Part shown: one piece after another, positions 52,901 to 61,136 of the stretch
Numbering within the stretch: position 1 is the stretch's first letter
How the letters are laid out: the number at the start of each line of letters is the position of its first letter
Source: Synanceia verrucosa
Lineage: Eukaryota; Chordata; Actinopteri; Perciformes; Synanceiidae
Length of the DNA stretch: 64,000 nt
Assembly (NCBI GenBank): GCA_029721515.1
Contig: CM056561.1
Span: 18,458,635 to 18,522,634, forward strand
Direction: 5' to 3'
Notes under the pieces: model-generated
The model's input: only the letters and a program-made list of their open reading frames with translations
What the model was told of the DNA's origin: nothing
Database searches by the model: none
Position numbers and translations under genes: made by a program

Positions 52901-55457
52901 CCTGCTTCAATCATCCCGCTGCATAGCTTCACCAGCTGTGGAGCAGAGACACCGCACATATCAAATTAACGCTAGCAGGGTCAAAAGTATCGCTGAGGAC
53001 ACTGGGGACGTGTTCACTGTGTTTGGGACTTTTAATAACTACAGCTACAACTATTGAGAAAAGCTTTTTTGACTTGAAGCAAGCAGATCTGTTTCTACGG
53101 GAGAAACAAAGAGACAATTCAAAGTGCTTTACAGAGAATTACATTTTAAAACAATAATCAATAAAAATGAACATAAAATCAAGTTAAGATAGGGAACCAC
53201 CAAATTGTCATTTTATCACTAACTAGAAAAGAAACAAATACATGTGAGAAATAAAAAAGAATAGAGACCGCCAATATATTTTTATATTCAGTTACACAAT
53301 GTTTAAGACTGCAGTTATGGGGATGTGCCGCATGTGGAATTCGGTATCATGACTTCAGTTTGTCTAAAACCTTGGCAGGAGCCCCAGTACTCATGCGAAG
53401 TATAGAAAAAAGCATACAAGTTATCCTAGAACTACAGATGTTATTGAAAATTTAAATGTGGGGAGAATACCTGAGGTATAAGTGTAGGTTATTAAATTGT
53501 CCTTTATCCAGATTTTTTTATGGATATACGTAACAGGACAAATATGCTTTGATTAAGCAATAAATATTCAAACTAACAGTGACGATGACCTTCTGATGCA
53601 CCCCTATGAAATAAAGTGCATGGCGGTAAAAGTCAGATTAATCCTGGCTTTCACAGACACATGCTGTAATTCAATGTCAAAAGGAGCAGATGGACCGGTG
53701 AAACATCTGGCTGCCTCATTACAACGGGATGCTTTGAAAGCCGATGTGAGTGCCACGTCACGTTTCAGCGAAACCTCAGCTGAACTGTTCAGCAGGACTG
53801 AGCGACATTACGCTGTGCATTATGACGTCAGTGGAGACCAGTGATGTTAGCAGTATGGGATTAGCGCTGCTTAATGCAGCTGCATTACATCTAATGCATT
53901 ACTAATGTATAGGCGTGAGATCAGTGTGTGAAATATGTCTGAAAACTGAAAGCACTACTGTGTCAAAGTGTTTCCCATGAACAAAAAATAACATAGGGTA
54001 CATTTATTTCTAATTTATTTCACACACAACTGGGACAACATATATCAATAGTACAAAACAACCCAGTTTTTTTTTATTTCAATGAATAGCCATTTGATTT
54101 GATTTTTTCTTACTAGTTCTGTAACATAAATAAGGAATAGAATTGTGCATATGGGCTTGTTGGGCTTAAATTGTCAAGTACACAGAGGAGCAGAGGCACA
54201 ATATTGAAATGTATTTAAATGATCATATTTATAACATAAAGAACATGACTTGTGCAATAGTCACATTAACACCTGAATTACTGAGCAAGTCTTTTGGGCA
54301 TTATGTGTCTGCAGTATGATGTTACATTTTCTATTAAATGATATCAGTTATCTTGAAGCAACATTTAAAAAGCACAGCTTTCTTCTGTACACAAGACACA
54401 CAAAACTGTAATAATAAATACAATAGCACTGTTCTGCTCTTTAATCTTCTGGCCACACCTCAGACAGTGATGTCACAGCAGGTGTTTTTCTCAGGTGTGC
54501 TCTTTAGTACCAGGTTGACACAGTGTTATTTGATGGGATAATTCAGCACACACACAGAAATTCTGAAGCCATTTGGTCTGATCTCAACTGACAGCTGTAG
54601 AGCAAGAAAACAAGTATGTATCAGCAGCTGCCTAATATTGTGACGGTCACCATATGCAACAAACTGGGATGCACTGTGTATTCTGACACCTTTCTATCAG
54701 AACCAGCAGTAACTTCTAGTGGCCAGTGGTGATTTTGTGGGGGTGGCATGCCCTCGCCACCAGTGAAATATCATCAGCCACCCTAGTGACCACCCCAGAC
54801 CTGATTGTTAGTTTATGAAGTCCAACAAAAACAAGCACTTTTTTATCCTTCTGCCTCCCCAAACACTTGTCAATCAATGATGGCAAACGATTTGTTAATT
54901 TAGAGCAGTGGTTCTCAACCTTTTTTGAACAGATGCCCCCTGACCTCATCATTAGCCTGTCAGTGCCCCCCCCACACACAAACATACACAAAGAAATAGG
55001 CTATTAATATGCTCATAATGATGATGAAGATCATGAAAGTTAATGAAAATAGCATAGCCCAATAATAATAGTAAGAAGAAGAATGAGGATGATGATTATG
55101 ATGATAATTATTAGAAACAAAATTGTTTATGGCTTATGAAGGCTGTTTGAAGAAAGACCTCGAGTGGGTAGGTTTTGTGCTGGGATGCTGCTAGGTCAGG
55201 TTTGTGGTACATGATCATATTCGTTAGAATAGCCTGGCCTACTTTGTTTACTTTGTGTGTAATCTACTCATTTCCAGTAATTCTCTCCTTCTCCTGTACA
55301 GGGGGGCTAGCATGTGGTTAGGTTAGATTAGGACAGGATAGCACAAGACAGAGAGCTCCAATCCAAACATGTGCTTTTTACGCAAGAGTGCGTCTATGAC
55401 ACAGCAGGAGGGCACAACTGAGCTAGAAATAGTTGTATTTGGGTGGAATGAATAAGA

Positions 55458-55526
<69 letters not shown>

Positions 55527-56191
55527 GTATATATATATATATATATACACGTATATATATATACACGTGTATATATACACGTGTATATATATACACGTGT
55601 ATATATACACGTGTATATATATATACACGTGTATATATATATATATGTGTGTGTGTATATAACTAGTAGAGATGGTTAATCTAATTTTATCAGCATGTTT
55701 GATCATTAGTTATGACTGCGTTTGTTTGTCCAAGTAGACTTACCGTCGCGCATGCCGCCCATTGACACACAACAGCCCTATGAAAATTATTACAAAACTG
55801 TGCTCGCCCCACTTTGTAAACAAATGCGAGCTTCTGCGCAGCTTGTCGCCACCGCGTGACGTCACTCAGTGCACATACACTGAATAGATCTGCCCATATG
55901 GATTTGGTTGATTGTCACCGATACATGATCTAGCATTTTCTTTAATATCAGAATTGATCCAGATCCCAATATCGGATCGGCGCATCCTTACATAAAATGC
56001 TACAATGATTTCTAATTATTTTTACAATGGATTGTAGGCTGTTGATAGGAGCTTTGGGGAATGCATTTAATGCATAGGAGACATAGGACACAAAGAAAGT
56101 GTGAGTGAAATAGCGTTACAGGATCAGTCTTACCTTATCTAGTTTTGCCTCGATCTCCACAACGTCCGCCTCCACCTCATCAATATTTGCC
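21852..56191 (-). CDS. acap3: ACAP3 (ArfGAP with coiled-coil, ankyrin repeat and PH domains 3), lacking only the first coding exon
   Basis: Twenty-four coding exons join without a frame break: 56191-56134, 52935-52816, 52241-52188, 43599-43541, 43196-43013, 41572-41528, 41442-41347, 40953-40879, 39711-39700, 35523-35411, 34709-34658, 34264-34164, 33917-33806, 33135-32927, 31196-31127, 30769-30675, 30587-30370, 29839-29750, 29491-29402, 29301-29075, 28108-27999, 27263-27153, 27070-27009 (or to 26923), 21958-21852. They encode 822 residues (815 with the proximal end), against about 834 for human ACAP3. Order: BAR 1-230, PH about 251-355, ArfGAP zinc finger C402-x2-C405-x16-C422-x2-C425 with arginine finger R430, acidic/Ser linker, three ankyrin repeats about 660-765. 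Family role: GTPase-activating protein for ARF6 on endosomal membranes, with BAR and PH binding curved phosphoinositide membrane. HLDRTASPSTSSIDSA and ERRWSVKKC-type linker identity points to ACAP3 rather than ACAP2. The first exon (about 17 codons) was searched for down to 64 kb and not found. Confidence 0.94.
21959..26922 (-). other. acap3: acap3 last intron / 3' UTR of the proximal form
   Basis: About 5 kb of AT-rich sequence with no coding exon found. It is intron for the distal C-terminus and 3' UTR or intergenic for the proximal one. Confidence 0.6.
26923..27070 (-). CDS. acap3: acap3 coding exon 24, with proximal C-terminus if read through
   Basis: LRLARMNEEMRESEGPFGQP. Two outcomes are open. 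Read-through gives GQYPISSPTEQQYKRCIQEF, then ICLNIAEC and TAG at 26925-26923; the SPTE matches the mammalian ACAP3 end. Use of the internal donor CCAG|GTCAAT (exon end 27009) joins in frame to the exon at 21958. Confidence 0.9.
27153..27263 (-). CDS. acap3: acap3 coding exon 23 (third ankyrin repeat)
   Basis: QVCLFLKRGATQNDGDEDGQ, then DPLSIAVQQANADIVT and two bases of Leu. Acceptor CTCAG. The donor GTAGGT is chosen because reading three bases further meets TAG. Confidence 0.92.
27999..28108 (-). CDS. acap3: acap3 coding exon 22 (second ankyrin repeat)
   Basis: GSLIACEFLLQNAADVNQTD, then ARGRGPLHHATYLGHT and two bases of Gly. Acceptor TTTTAG, donor GTGAGT. Confidence 0.92.
28495..28732. mobile_element. 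TTAA-associated miniature transposon copy (acap3 intron)
   Basis: Left end ACTTGAGTGCCA, right end GGCTGTCACTCAATGAG followed by TTAA (28733-28736). The right 80 bp match the left end of the element at 7478 in reverse complement. The TTAA on the left side is lost. Confidence 0.6.
29075..29301 (-). CDS. acap3: acap3 coding exon 21 (first ankyrin repeat)
   Basis: An acidic stretch ECEVSEDSSGEAELEAEPET, then DLHPGALLCKASKARNLPVM and the ankyrin signature DEGKTPLIHAVIG. Acceptor CCTCAG, donor GTGAGT. Confidence 0.93.
29402..29491 (-). CDS. acap3: acap3 coding exon 20 (acidic linker)
   Basis: LSSDSGLGGSTDGSTDILVF, then GSVVDSVTE. Acceptor CGGCAG, donor GTGAGT. Confidence 0.93.
29750..29839 (-). 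CDS. acap3: acap3 coding exon 19 (linker)
   Basis: KFRRDSLFCPDELDSLFSYF, then DTGSGPR, a segment conserved in ACAP proteins. Acceptor CTCACAG, donor GTAAGC. Confidence 0.93.
30066..30135 (-). repeat. truncated tail of the tRNA-headed SINE-like element
   Basis: (ATCC)n followed by ATTATCTACCCCTTATCCTA and GTAGGATCATGGGG, the 3' end of the same element as at 46457, minus strand. Confidence 0.7.
30370..30587 (-). CDS. acap3: acap3 coding exon 18 (end of ArfGAP, basic linker)
   Basis: QEKEAWIKAKYVEKKFLKKL closes the ArfGAP domain. A basic Ser/Arg-rich linker follows, ending STSPSTLSS. Acceptor TTGCAG, donor GTACTT. Confidence 0.93.
30675..30769 (-). CDS. acap3: acap3 coding exon 17 (ArfGAP)
   Basis: LMCELGNSVINHIYEGSYQE, then QGLKKPLPSSS and two bases of Arg. 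Acceptor TTGTAG, donor GTAGCA. Confidence 0.93.
31127..31196 (-). CDS. acap3: acap3 coding exon 16 (ArfGAP)
   Basis: SLGVHCSKVRSLTLDSWEPE then LLK, the invariant block after the zinc finger of ArfGAPs. Acceptor TTACAG, donor GTACAG. Confidence 0.95.
31910..31953. repeat. (GT)n microsatellite
   Basis: About 44 bp of GT repeats with one TATG interruption, in an acap3 intron. Confidence 0.95.
32033..32680. repeat. dispersed repeat of the GTGGAAG...GGTGGAGCTGATT type
   Basis: It begins GGCAGAGGTGGAAGAATCAC and ends with AGGTGGAGCTGATTTGACC. Similar blocks occur at 39100-39475 (GGTGGAGCTGATTGGAACTG and TACTTTCCACCACTGGC). I recall this as a common fish intronic repeat; the boundaries are approximate. 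Confidence 0.4.
32927..33135 (-). CDS. acap3: acap3 coding exon 15 (linker and ArfGAP zinc finger)
   Basis: HLDRTASPSTSSIDSASEPR linker, then the zinc finger CCDCGQADPRWASINLGILL with CIEC and SGIHR. All four zinc cysteines are present. The two bases of the catalytic Arg are split across the donor GTAGAT. Confidence 0.95.
33806..33917 (-). CDS. acap3: acap3 coding exon 14 (end of PH)
   Basis: SCMLQAESEKLRQVWIQAVQ, then ASIASAYRESPDTYYIE. It includes the C-terminal PH helix with its conserved Trp. Acceptor TTACAG, donor GTAAGA. Confidence 0.94.
34164..34264 (-). CDS. acap3: acap3 coding exon 13 (PH)
   Basis: DSLTVVVEDLRLCSVKPCED, then IERRFCFEVVSPS and two bases of Lys. Acceptor TTGTAG, donor GTAAGA. 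Confidence 0.94.
34658..34709 (-). CDS. acap3: acap3 coding exon 12 (PH), GC donor
   Basis: RWFSIQNSQLVYQKKLK. Acceptor CTCTAG. The donor is AAG|GCGAGT, a GC-AG intron. Phase 0 is required by the next exon, and no GT gives that phase nearby. Confidence 0.9.
35411..35523 (-). CDS. acap3: acap3 coding exon 11 (start of PH domain)
   Basis: DFSYDDSKVEFNVDASNGVV, then MEGYLFKRASNAFKTWN and two bases of Arg. Acceptor TTTCAG, donor GTGAAA. Confidence 0.94.
36170..36234. repeat. (AC)n microsatellite, two blocks
   Basis: (AC)n of about 42 bp, a short AGACATATAT gap, then (AC)n again. Confidence 0.95.
37779..37850. repeat. compound (GT)n(GTGC)n(GT)n microsatellite
   Basis: Alternating purine-pyrimidine tract of about 72 bp: (GT)n, then GTGC units, then (GT)n. 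This composition favours left-handed Z-DNA. Confidence 0.95.
39100..39475. repeat. dispersed repeat related to 32033-32680
   Basis: Contains GGTGGAGCTGATTGGAACTG and ends GTTACTTTCCACCACTGGC. Approximate limits. Confidence 0.35.
39700..39711 (-). CDS. acap3: acap3 coding exon 10, a 12-nt microexon (TLMQ)
   Basis: ACCCTCATGCAG lies between acceptor CTGTCAG and donor GTGAGTACG. It encodes TLMQ, exactly where mammalian ACAP3 has TLLQ between IQQR and DFSYD. Phase 0 on both sides, so inclusion or skipping keeps the frame. Confidence 0.85.
40879..40953 (-). CDS. acap3: acap3 coding exon 9 (end of BAR)
   Basis: LDQLVIDSAMEKREMEHKHA, then TIQQR. Acceptor TTTCAG, donor GTGAGT. Confidence 0.94.
41347..41442 (-). 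CDS. acap3: acap3 coding exon 8 (BAR)
   Basis: MLSFMHAQYSLFQQGYNLLD, then EIDPYMKKLAAE. Acceptor CACCCAG, donor GTGAGC. Phase 0 on both sides. Confidence 0.94.
41528..41572 (-). CDS. acap3: acap3 coding exon 7 (BAR)
   Basis: Fifteen codons, INVLQAKKKFEILDA. Acceptor CTGCAG, donor GTAAGT. Confidence 0.94.
42383..42442. repeat. 60-nt hairpin, 27-bp stem with one mismatch
   Basis: Left arm ATATGATCCAGGAAGTATTC plus TCTACTT, loop GAGTAA, right arm AAGTAGAGAATACTTCCTGT plus ATCATAT. The arms are inverted repeats at 26 of 27 positions. It lies in the acap3 intron between exons 6 and 7. Confidence 0.9.
43013..43196 (-). CDS. acap3: acap3 coding exon 6 (BAR)
   Basis: DVRKFKETKKHFDRVREDME and APRNKPHEVEEAVGTLSITR, ending HLALDYVLQ. 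Acceptor CTGTCAG, donor GTTAGT. Confidence 0.95.
43541..43599 (-). CDS. acap3: acap3 coding exon 5 (BAR)
   Basis: ILFDQAQRSVKQQLHNFVK plus two bases of Glu. Acceptor TTTCAG, donor GTGAGT. The preceding intron is about 8.6 kb. Confidence 0.93.
46260..46376. repeat. (AT)n/(GT)n compound microsatellite
   Basis: TATATACGTATATACGTATT, then (GT)n, then (TA)n. Open frames here are artefacts of the repeat. Confidence 0.95.
46377..46489. repeat. inverted duplication of the SINE head around (TA)24
   Basis: Left arm 46377-46408 is the reverse complement of the first 33 nt of the SINE copy (46457-46489) except for one or two bases. The spacer 46409-46456 is pure (TA)n. Confidence 0.9.
46457..46832 (+). 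repeat. tRNA-headed teleost SINE-like element, copy 3 (full length)
   Basis: Head GGCGGCACGGTGGTGTAGTG, A-box-like TAGTGGTTAGCACTG, B-box GGTTCGAATCC, a body with TCTCCCCGTGTCTGCGTGGG, and a (GGAT)n tail. It is inserted inside an (AT)n tract. The sense strand is opposite to acap3. Confidence 0.92.
46833..46947. repeat. (AT)n microsatellite
   Basis: About 115 bp of AT with a few ACATAT and CAGTAT interruptions, adjoining the SINE tail. Confidence 0.95.
50015..50170. repeat. dispersed fish repeat fragment, unclassified
   Basis: On the minus strand it reads TTGGTGGAGATCTGCGCTCT; on the plus strand it contains AAGGAGGTTATGTTTTCACC. Both phrases recur in fish genomes as I recall. Class unknown. 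Confidence 0.35.
51288..51436. repeat. (AAAT)n followed by (TTTA)n, self-complementary
   Basis: AAATA-type runs at 51288-51368 are followed by TTTAT-type runs at 51371-51436, so the two halves can pair with each other. Confidence 0.85.
51512..51958. repeat. long inverted repeat (~450 bp, about 200-nt loop)
   Basis: TTTGTCCGTAACAACTGACT and CACCAAAACAACATACC...GGACATCTCGAGACC at 51568-51634 reappear as a reverse complement at 51836-51897. Weaker pairing continues outward (CAGATCTATAGG against CTACAGATCTG). There is no coding signal. Confidence 0.8.
52188..52241 (-). CDS. acap3: acap3 coding exon 4 (BAR)
   Basis: Eighteen codons, ECLEKCSESLQEIINYHM. Acceptor TTGTAG, donor GTAAGT. Too short to show as an open frame. 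Confidence 0.93.
52816..52935 (-). CDS. acap3: acap3 coding exon 3 (BAR)
   Basis: Forty codons: LVKLCSGMIEAGKAYISANK, then LFVSGVRDLSQQCKKDETIS. Acceptor CCACAG, donor GTAAGG. Confidence 0.94.
54906..54920. repeat. hAT-like terminal sequence
   Basis: CAGTGGTTCTCAACC is the classic 5' end of hAT-family elements. The partner end was not located. Confidence 0.35.
55462..55662. repeat. (AT)n tract with five CACGTG palindromes
   Basis: About 100 bp of pure (AT)n, then AT interrupted by ACACGTGT units. CACGTG occurs at 55564, 55578, 55594, 55608 and 55626, spaced 14, 16, 14 and 18 bp. Confidence 0.93.
55668..55755. repeat. fragment shared with the 7.5-kb TTAA-associated element
   Basis: AGATGGTTAATCTAATTTTA and CAGCATGTTTGATC match 7615-7665 almost base for base. 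TTACCGTCGC follows in both after a deletion here. Confidence 0.65.
56134..56191 (-). CDS. acap3: acap3 coding exon 2 (BAR, first helix)
   Basis: ANIDEVEADVVEIEAKLDK. It enters with one base that completes an Arg codon and ends phase 0. Acceptor TTTTTTAG, donor GTAAGA. Confidence 0.92.
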
Positions 56192-57409
56192 CTAAAAAAC
56201 ACAATCAAGAGGAGCTGTTAAAGCATGTGTGGTGACATGTTACAGGATGACTGAAAGAAATCCTGTTAAAATCATTTATGTTGTTTGGAAAACAGCTGTT
56301 CAACAATCTGCGTGTCATTTCCCCACGATCTCAGAAAGCATCAACATTTACTCCATAAATCTGGGACAGATGGGAGTTTTTGCACGGAGCCAAACCCAGA
56401 CATGTTCAACAGGCGAGCGTTTTGGAGACGCCATCCTGGGAGCAGTTCAGCTCTGTCAAAACAAAGTGACAGACACAGTGAGGTGGGGGAACACGGCTGT
56501 CTGGCACATCCACAAAACCCAACCCACCTCCTCTCACTGTCAACGCCACAGCCACTAATACCACAAGCACTCCAGAGAGGTGTGATTTACACCCAGAGGC
56601 TAACAGCTGCATGACGTAGCCCCTCAATGCACCACTCCCCAGCTTCTCCACATGCTGACGTCAGTAAGAGTGTGTTTATGATGAACAGATCTATATATAT
56701 ATTCAACCTTGACAGCCTGCTGCTCATCCAGCCATTATCCCCTTCCTGCTGCACAGCAGGACCTCATGGCTTCATTGGTATATAAATATGATCAAAAGCC
56801 AGACTCACCATATAAACACATCTCAGCATAGTGAAGCCAATAGTCTTGTTATGGTGCAAGGGTTGGAAAATATCCATCAGTCAAGTCAGTTCATCACTTT
56901 GGTCCAGATTGAAATAAGTGTTGACATTTTCTACAGACATTCAAGTTCCCCAGAAGTTTTGTGACTTTGGTCATCCTCTAACTTCTCTTCTACTAGTTGA
57001 CATTTTGGCTTTTAGTGAAACGTCTTGACAACTGCTAGATGTATTGCCTTGACACCTTGCAAACCAAGTATTTTGAGGCGACAGTCATCTTCATTGTACA
57101 CAGTTACCATGGCTACAGGTATTGTTGTCATCTGTACCGAGGAGGCTGTAGCCTGATTCTGCAGATGCATGCAGGTCACTAAACATTAAAATAGCAATTC
57201 ATTTGGTCATCTTTCATATTATTTAGTTTTTATCTGTTAAAAAAAGTGTTATCACAGTTCACGTTCACAGTGGTTACTTTTTTATTAAGTTCAGTTTTGT
57301 TTTGTTTTTCCTCTTGATAAATTTAGTCATCAAATACTTTTCGTCATTGCTTTCGTTCTAGTTCAAGACTAGTTTTCCATTTGATATGATGGGAAATCAT
57401 ATCATAGCA

Positions 57410-57410
<1 letters not shown>

Positions 57411-57443
<33 letters not shown>

Positions 57444-57450
57444 ACACACA

Positions 57451-57484
<34 letters not shown>
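57411..57484. repeat. (AC)n microsatellite
   Basis: About 74 bp of AC with short CC and AAGC interruptions. Confidence 0.95.
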
Positions 57485-57485
<1 letters not shown>

Positions 57486-58036
57486 CTTGGTGATAAGAGT
57501 ATCTGTGGCATATATCGGCCACAGCTGGCAGGACATACAACTTGTATTTCTGGCTCATCTCTTTCTCTCTGGCCCTGGGTGGATTAGCTTGCTTGGCCGA
57601 GGCTGCAGTGAGCTCAGGGAGACGGGGGATGGCACGTGCTCTAGTACTCCAATCCACCCACACAACTTTTACGCTCACCATCTCCTTTTACAAGGATCTG
57701 AGGAAATGAGGGAGTGGTGTGGTGCAGGGGGGAGAGAAATACTCCAGGGAGGAAATATCTGTCAAAAGCTCAGACTGGTGCAGAATGGAAACATGCGTTA
57801 CTAAAATAATCAATACCATATTGTTCCACATGTGGACGTGTGTTATTATAACCTCAACTGATCTCCCGCTGAACGGCATCCAGCCAACCACACCCACGGA
57901 GAAAACTGCTGTGAGCAAAGCTGTTTTCATTGCTGATGTCATTTTTGAAACCGATATAGTTTTATGTGATGATGCAGAGTGTAGCAGCCTCTCAGCAGCA
58001 GCCACACTGATCAAGTAACTTTATTTAGATTTAGAT

Positions 58037-59320
58037 TAGAAAAATTATTGAGCCTTCTCTGCTCAGGGGGAAGCTTGAAAGTGTGGGAGTAGACTGTCAC
58101 CTGGCTGCATGGACCATAGACTACCTCACCAACAGACCACAGTACGTGAGGCTTCAGAACTGTGTGTCGGACATGGTAGTCTGCAGCACGGGGGCCCCAC
58201 AGGGGACAGTGCTCTCCCCCTTTCTCTTCACCCTGTACACATCGGACTTCAGATACAACTCTGGGAGCTGTCACCTCCAGAAGTTCTCCGACGACACAGC
58301 TATTGTTGGATGTGTGTCTGAGGGGGACGATCGGGAGTACAGGACCGTCATCACTGACTTTGTCAACTGGTGTGAGCATAACCACCTTCAGCTCAACGCC
58401 AGTAAGACCAAGGAGATGGTCATTGACTTCCGCAGGAGGAAGACACCCCAGACAGCACCAGTGAACATCCAGGGCCTGGACATAGAAATGGTGGAGAGCT
58501 ATAGGTACCTGGGTGTTCACCTCAACAATAAACTGGACTGGACTCACAACACAGATGTCCTGTACAAGAAGGGCCAAAGTCGTCTCCACCTGCTGAGGAG
58601 ACTGAGGTCCTTTGGAGTTTGCAGGACTCTGCTCAGGACCTTTTATGACACTGTGGTAGCGTCTGCAGTCTTTTATGCAGTGGTCTGCTGGGGAGCAGGG
58701 AGCACAGAGAGGCACAGGAAGAGACTGAACAGGCTGGTCAGGAGGGCCAGCTCTGTCCTGGACTGCTCCCTGGACTCCATAGAGGAGGTGGGTGAGAGGA
58801 GGATGTTAGCTAAGCTCACCTCCATCATGGACAACCCCTCTCACCCTCTACATGGGACTGTGGAGGCTTTAAGCAGCTCCTTCAGCTGCAGACTGAGACT
58901 TCCACCCTGCAAGAAGGAGCGCTACCGCAGCTCATTCATACCATCAGCAATAAAACTTTACAACATCAGCATCACTGGCTGATGTAAACACAGTCTGGAC
59001 TCATCTCCATCACTGTCATTGTTATTGTCATTGTCATCACACTATCACTTTGCACAAAAAAATAGAAAATTGCACTGCCACAATAATAATTGTGTTTTAA
59101 ACAGTTTCATCTGTACAAGTATATATATCTATATATTTTTACATTGTATTTTAGTTCATTGTAAATATGTAAATATTTTTATTCTATTCTATTCTATTTT
59201 ATTCTATTTTATTATTATTACTATTGTGTCTGTGTTTTTGTCTGTTGTTGCTGTGGCAGGTAAATTGAATAAAAAAAAATGAATTGAATAAAAAAACTAT
59301 TCTATTCTATTCTATTCTAG
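58037..59320 (+). mobile_element. 5'-truncated LINE (L2/CR1-like) with open reverse-transcriptase C-terminal frame
   Basis: A frame at 58083-58982 is open for 299 codons. It carries reverse-transcriptase motifs GAPQGTVLSPFLFTLY (motif B, with PQG) and FSDD (motif C, in place of the usual F/YADD, about residues 68-71). NASKTKEMVIDFRRRK and a thumb region with YRYLGV follow, ending YRSSFIPSAIKLYN, a common end of L2-type ORF2. The endonuclease and the first RT motifs are missing (5' truncation). The 3' tail has A-rich and ATTCT repeats near 59190-59320. Intact length suggests a fairly recent insertion. The clade is inferred from motif style only. Confidence 0.88.
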
Positions 59321-60984
59321 ATCCCCGACACATTTAAATGAGCAAAAAGCAGATACAGACGCATATTTTCTGAAGATCAAATACAATATTGACTGTTGTT
59401 GACAATATGTATTGTAGAGCGTGCAATTATATTCAGTGTTTTATATGTACTAGGAAATAATAATCTTTATTTAGTGGACTATACTGGTGACTGGCCAGTT
59501 TTAACCCATTAATCAAACACAATATACTGCCTTACTGTAGCACATTTTCCAAATATCGTTTGGATCTCCTTTTCCTGCTTTCAATTAATTTCACCATGGT
59601 ACAAAAGTGCAGAAAATTCAGACATGCATCAAATGATTATTAAAGTTTTTTTTGTAGAAGATGAAATGGTAGGGTCACAAAAGGTTGTGTTTATGTATTA
59701 CTTTCCTGTTGGTTTTTACAAGTTGCTTTAGTCCACAATTTTCTCCGTATCAGACCTTTATTTTCTAGTTCCCAGCAGAAATCTAGTCTCAGTTTTGAGA
59801 AACAAAAACTTTTTGTGCTGCTGTGGCAACACTGGACTGAGTTCTGTGATCTCTTTAGGTATATTGCTTCTGCTTCATAGACAACCTGTTATCATTAGTC
59901 TCTAATAGGCTCACAAGCCAAAAAGGTTTGGATCCAGCTCTTTCCATTAAACCCACCTAAGACAGTGTGTGAGGATAAGGGACAAACACTGAAATATTGA
60001 TATGCATTTGAACAAGTGTGGCTGAACATAATTGACAGTCCAGCTAGCTGTTCCAGATGTGTGGGACAGCTGCTATTGCTGGAGGCTAGAGGCTGGAACC
60101 CCCCTTACTGCCCTGTCTCACTGAACATGACTCCCATAATGGATGCACACGGTTTCCCCCGGGCCTGTAGCCACGGCAACCATCTCCTAAGTGTGCTGGA
60201 GAGGTCCACGATGTGCGTAGTGAGTTGACCTTATTCACAGCACGGGGGAGCAGAGAGTCTGAGTAGATAATAATTGACTCGCAGCACAGCTACTGTGACA
60301 ACAGATAACCACCATTGCACCATTAAAACCTCATCAGGAGGCTATTAAACAGCAGTAAAGAAATAACTCAATGCTTTACAACTTGTCGAGGCAGATTGAG
60401 GTTGCATGCCCCTGTTTGTGTGCACGATTAGCCTGGCATCATTTAGGTGGCATGGAACGATGCCGTGAAGCAGCAGTGTAAAAACATTAACAGTGAGATT
60501 GTGCTGAACAAGCTTCAGCTCCAGTGGTTTCTACATGCTGACGGGACGTTCAGAGGAACATCTAAGGTGCTGTTTACTGGCCCAAAGTCACAGAACGCCT
60601 CCATTTCTACTTAATTCACAAACCGTTGCACCTCTAAAATAGTTTCACATGATGCATAGTGGCTTTTGAAACTATATGACGTGTATAATAAACAACATTT
60701 TGTTGTACATGGACTGTGACATTCAGAGAAAATGTTTCCATTGTTCCAGAAAGCATTGGTGGGGAAAAAGACAATTTCTTTGAGGAAAAGTAGCACTGCA
60801 AAAACACAAAATCTTTGTAAGTTGTCAGTAAAATTTCAGGGAAAACATAGGGACTTGCATATAGTTCACCTCTCTACTAATTCTGAGCATTACAAGCTCA
60901 TTATGACAAAAAAACAACCTAATCAGTGGCATGCATAGACTTTTTGAAGAACAGGGGCGAAAAGAAAAAAACAGCACATTCTTG

Positions 60985-61136
60985 CCACTGAAGAGTGCAG
61001 TTAAGCACACATTTCTGCCACCCAAGAGGGCATTTTATTATGTTTTAACCAACCAAGAGAATAGTTTAGTGTGGGTTTTTTTCCACCCATGAGGGCAATT
61101 TAGTGTGTTTTGCCAACCGGGGGGGCACTTTAGCTC
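60985..61136. repeat. degenerate minisatellite, ~32-bp unit, about five copies
   Basis: Successive units of the type TTTTGCCACCCAAGAGGGCA + TTTTAGTGTG occur at roughly 32-bp spacing. Related units are at about 46950-47035 (CCAAAGAGGGCACTTGAGCA). Confidence 0.65.

Larger units (their letters stand above)
52936..56133 (-). other. acap3: acap3 intron between exons 2 and 3
   Basis: About 3.2 kb with no exon. It includes a hAT-like end at 54906-54920 and the long AT tract at 55.46-55.66 kb. Confidence 0.7.

Noticed and set aside
53596..53844. 82-codon plus-strand frame in an acap3 intron
   Set aside because: No recognisable domain, splice context or codon bias; consistent with chance.
60985..61136. 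spaced tandem units as a CRISPR-like array
   Set aside because: Units are contiguous and degenerate with no unique spacers, and the genome is vertebrate.
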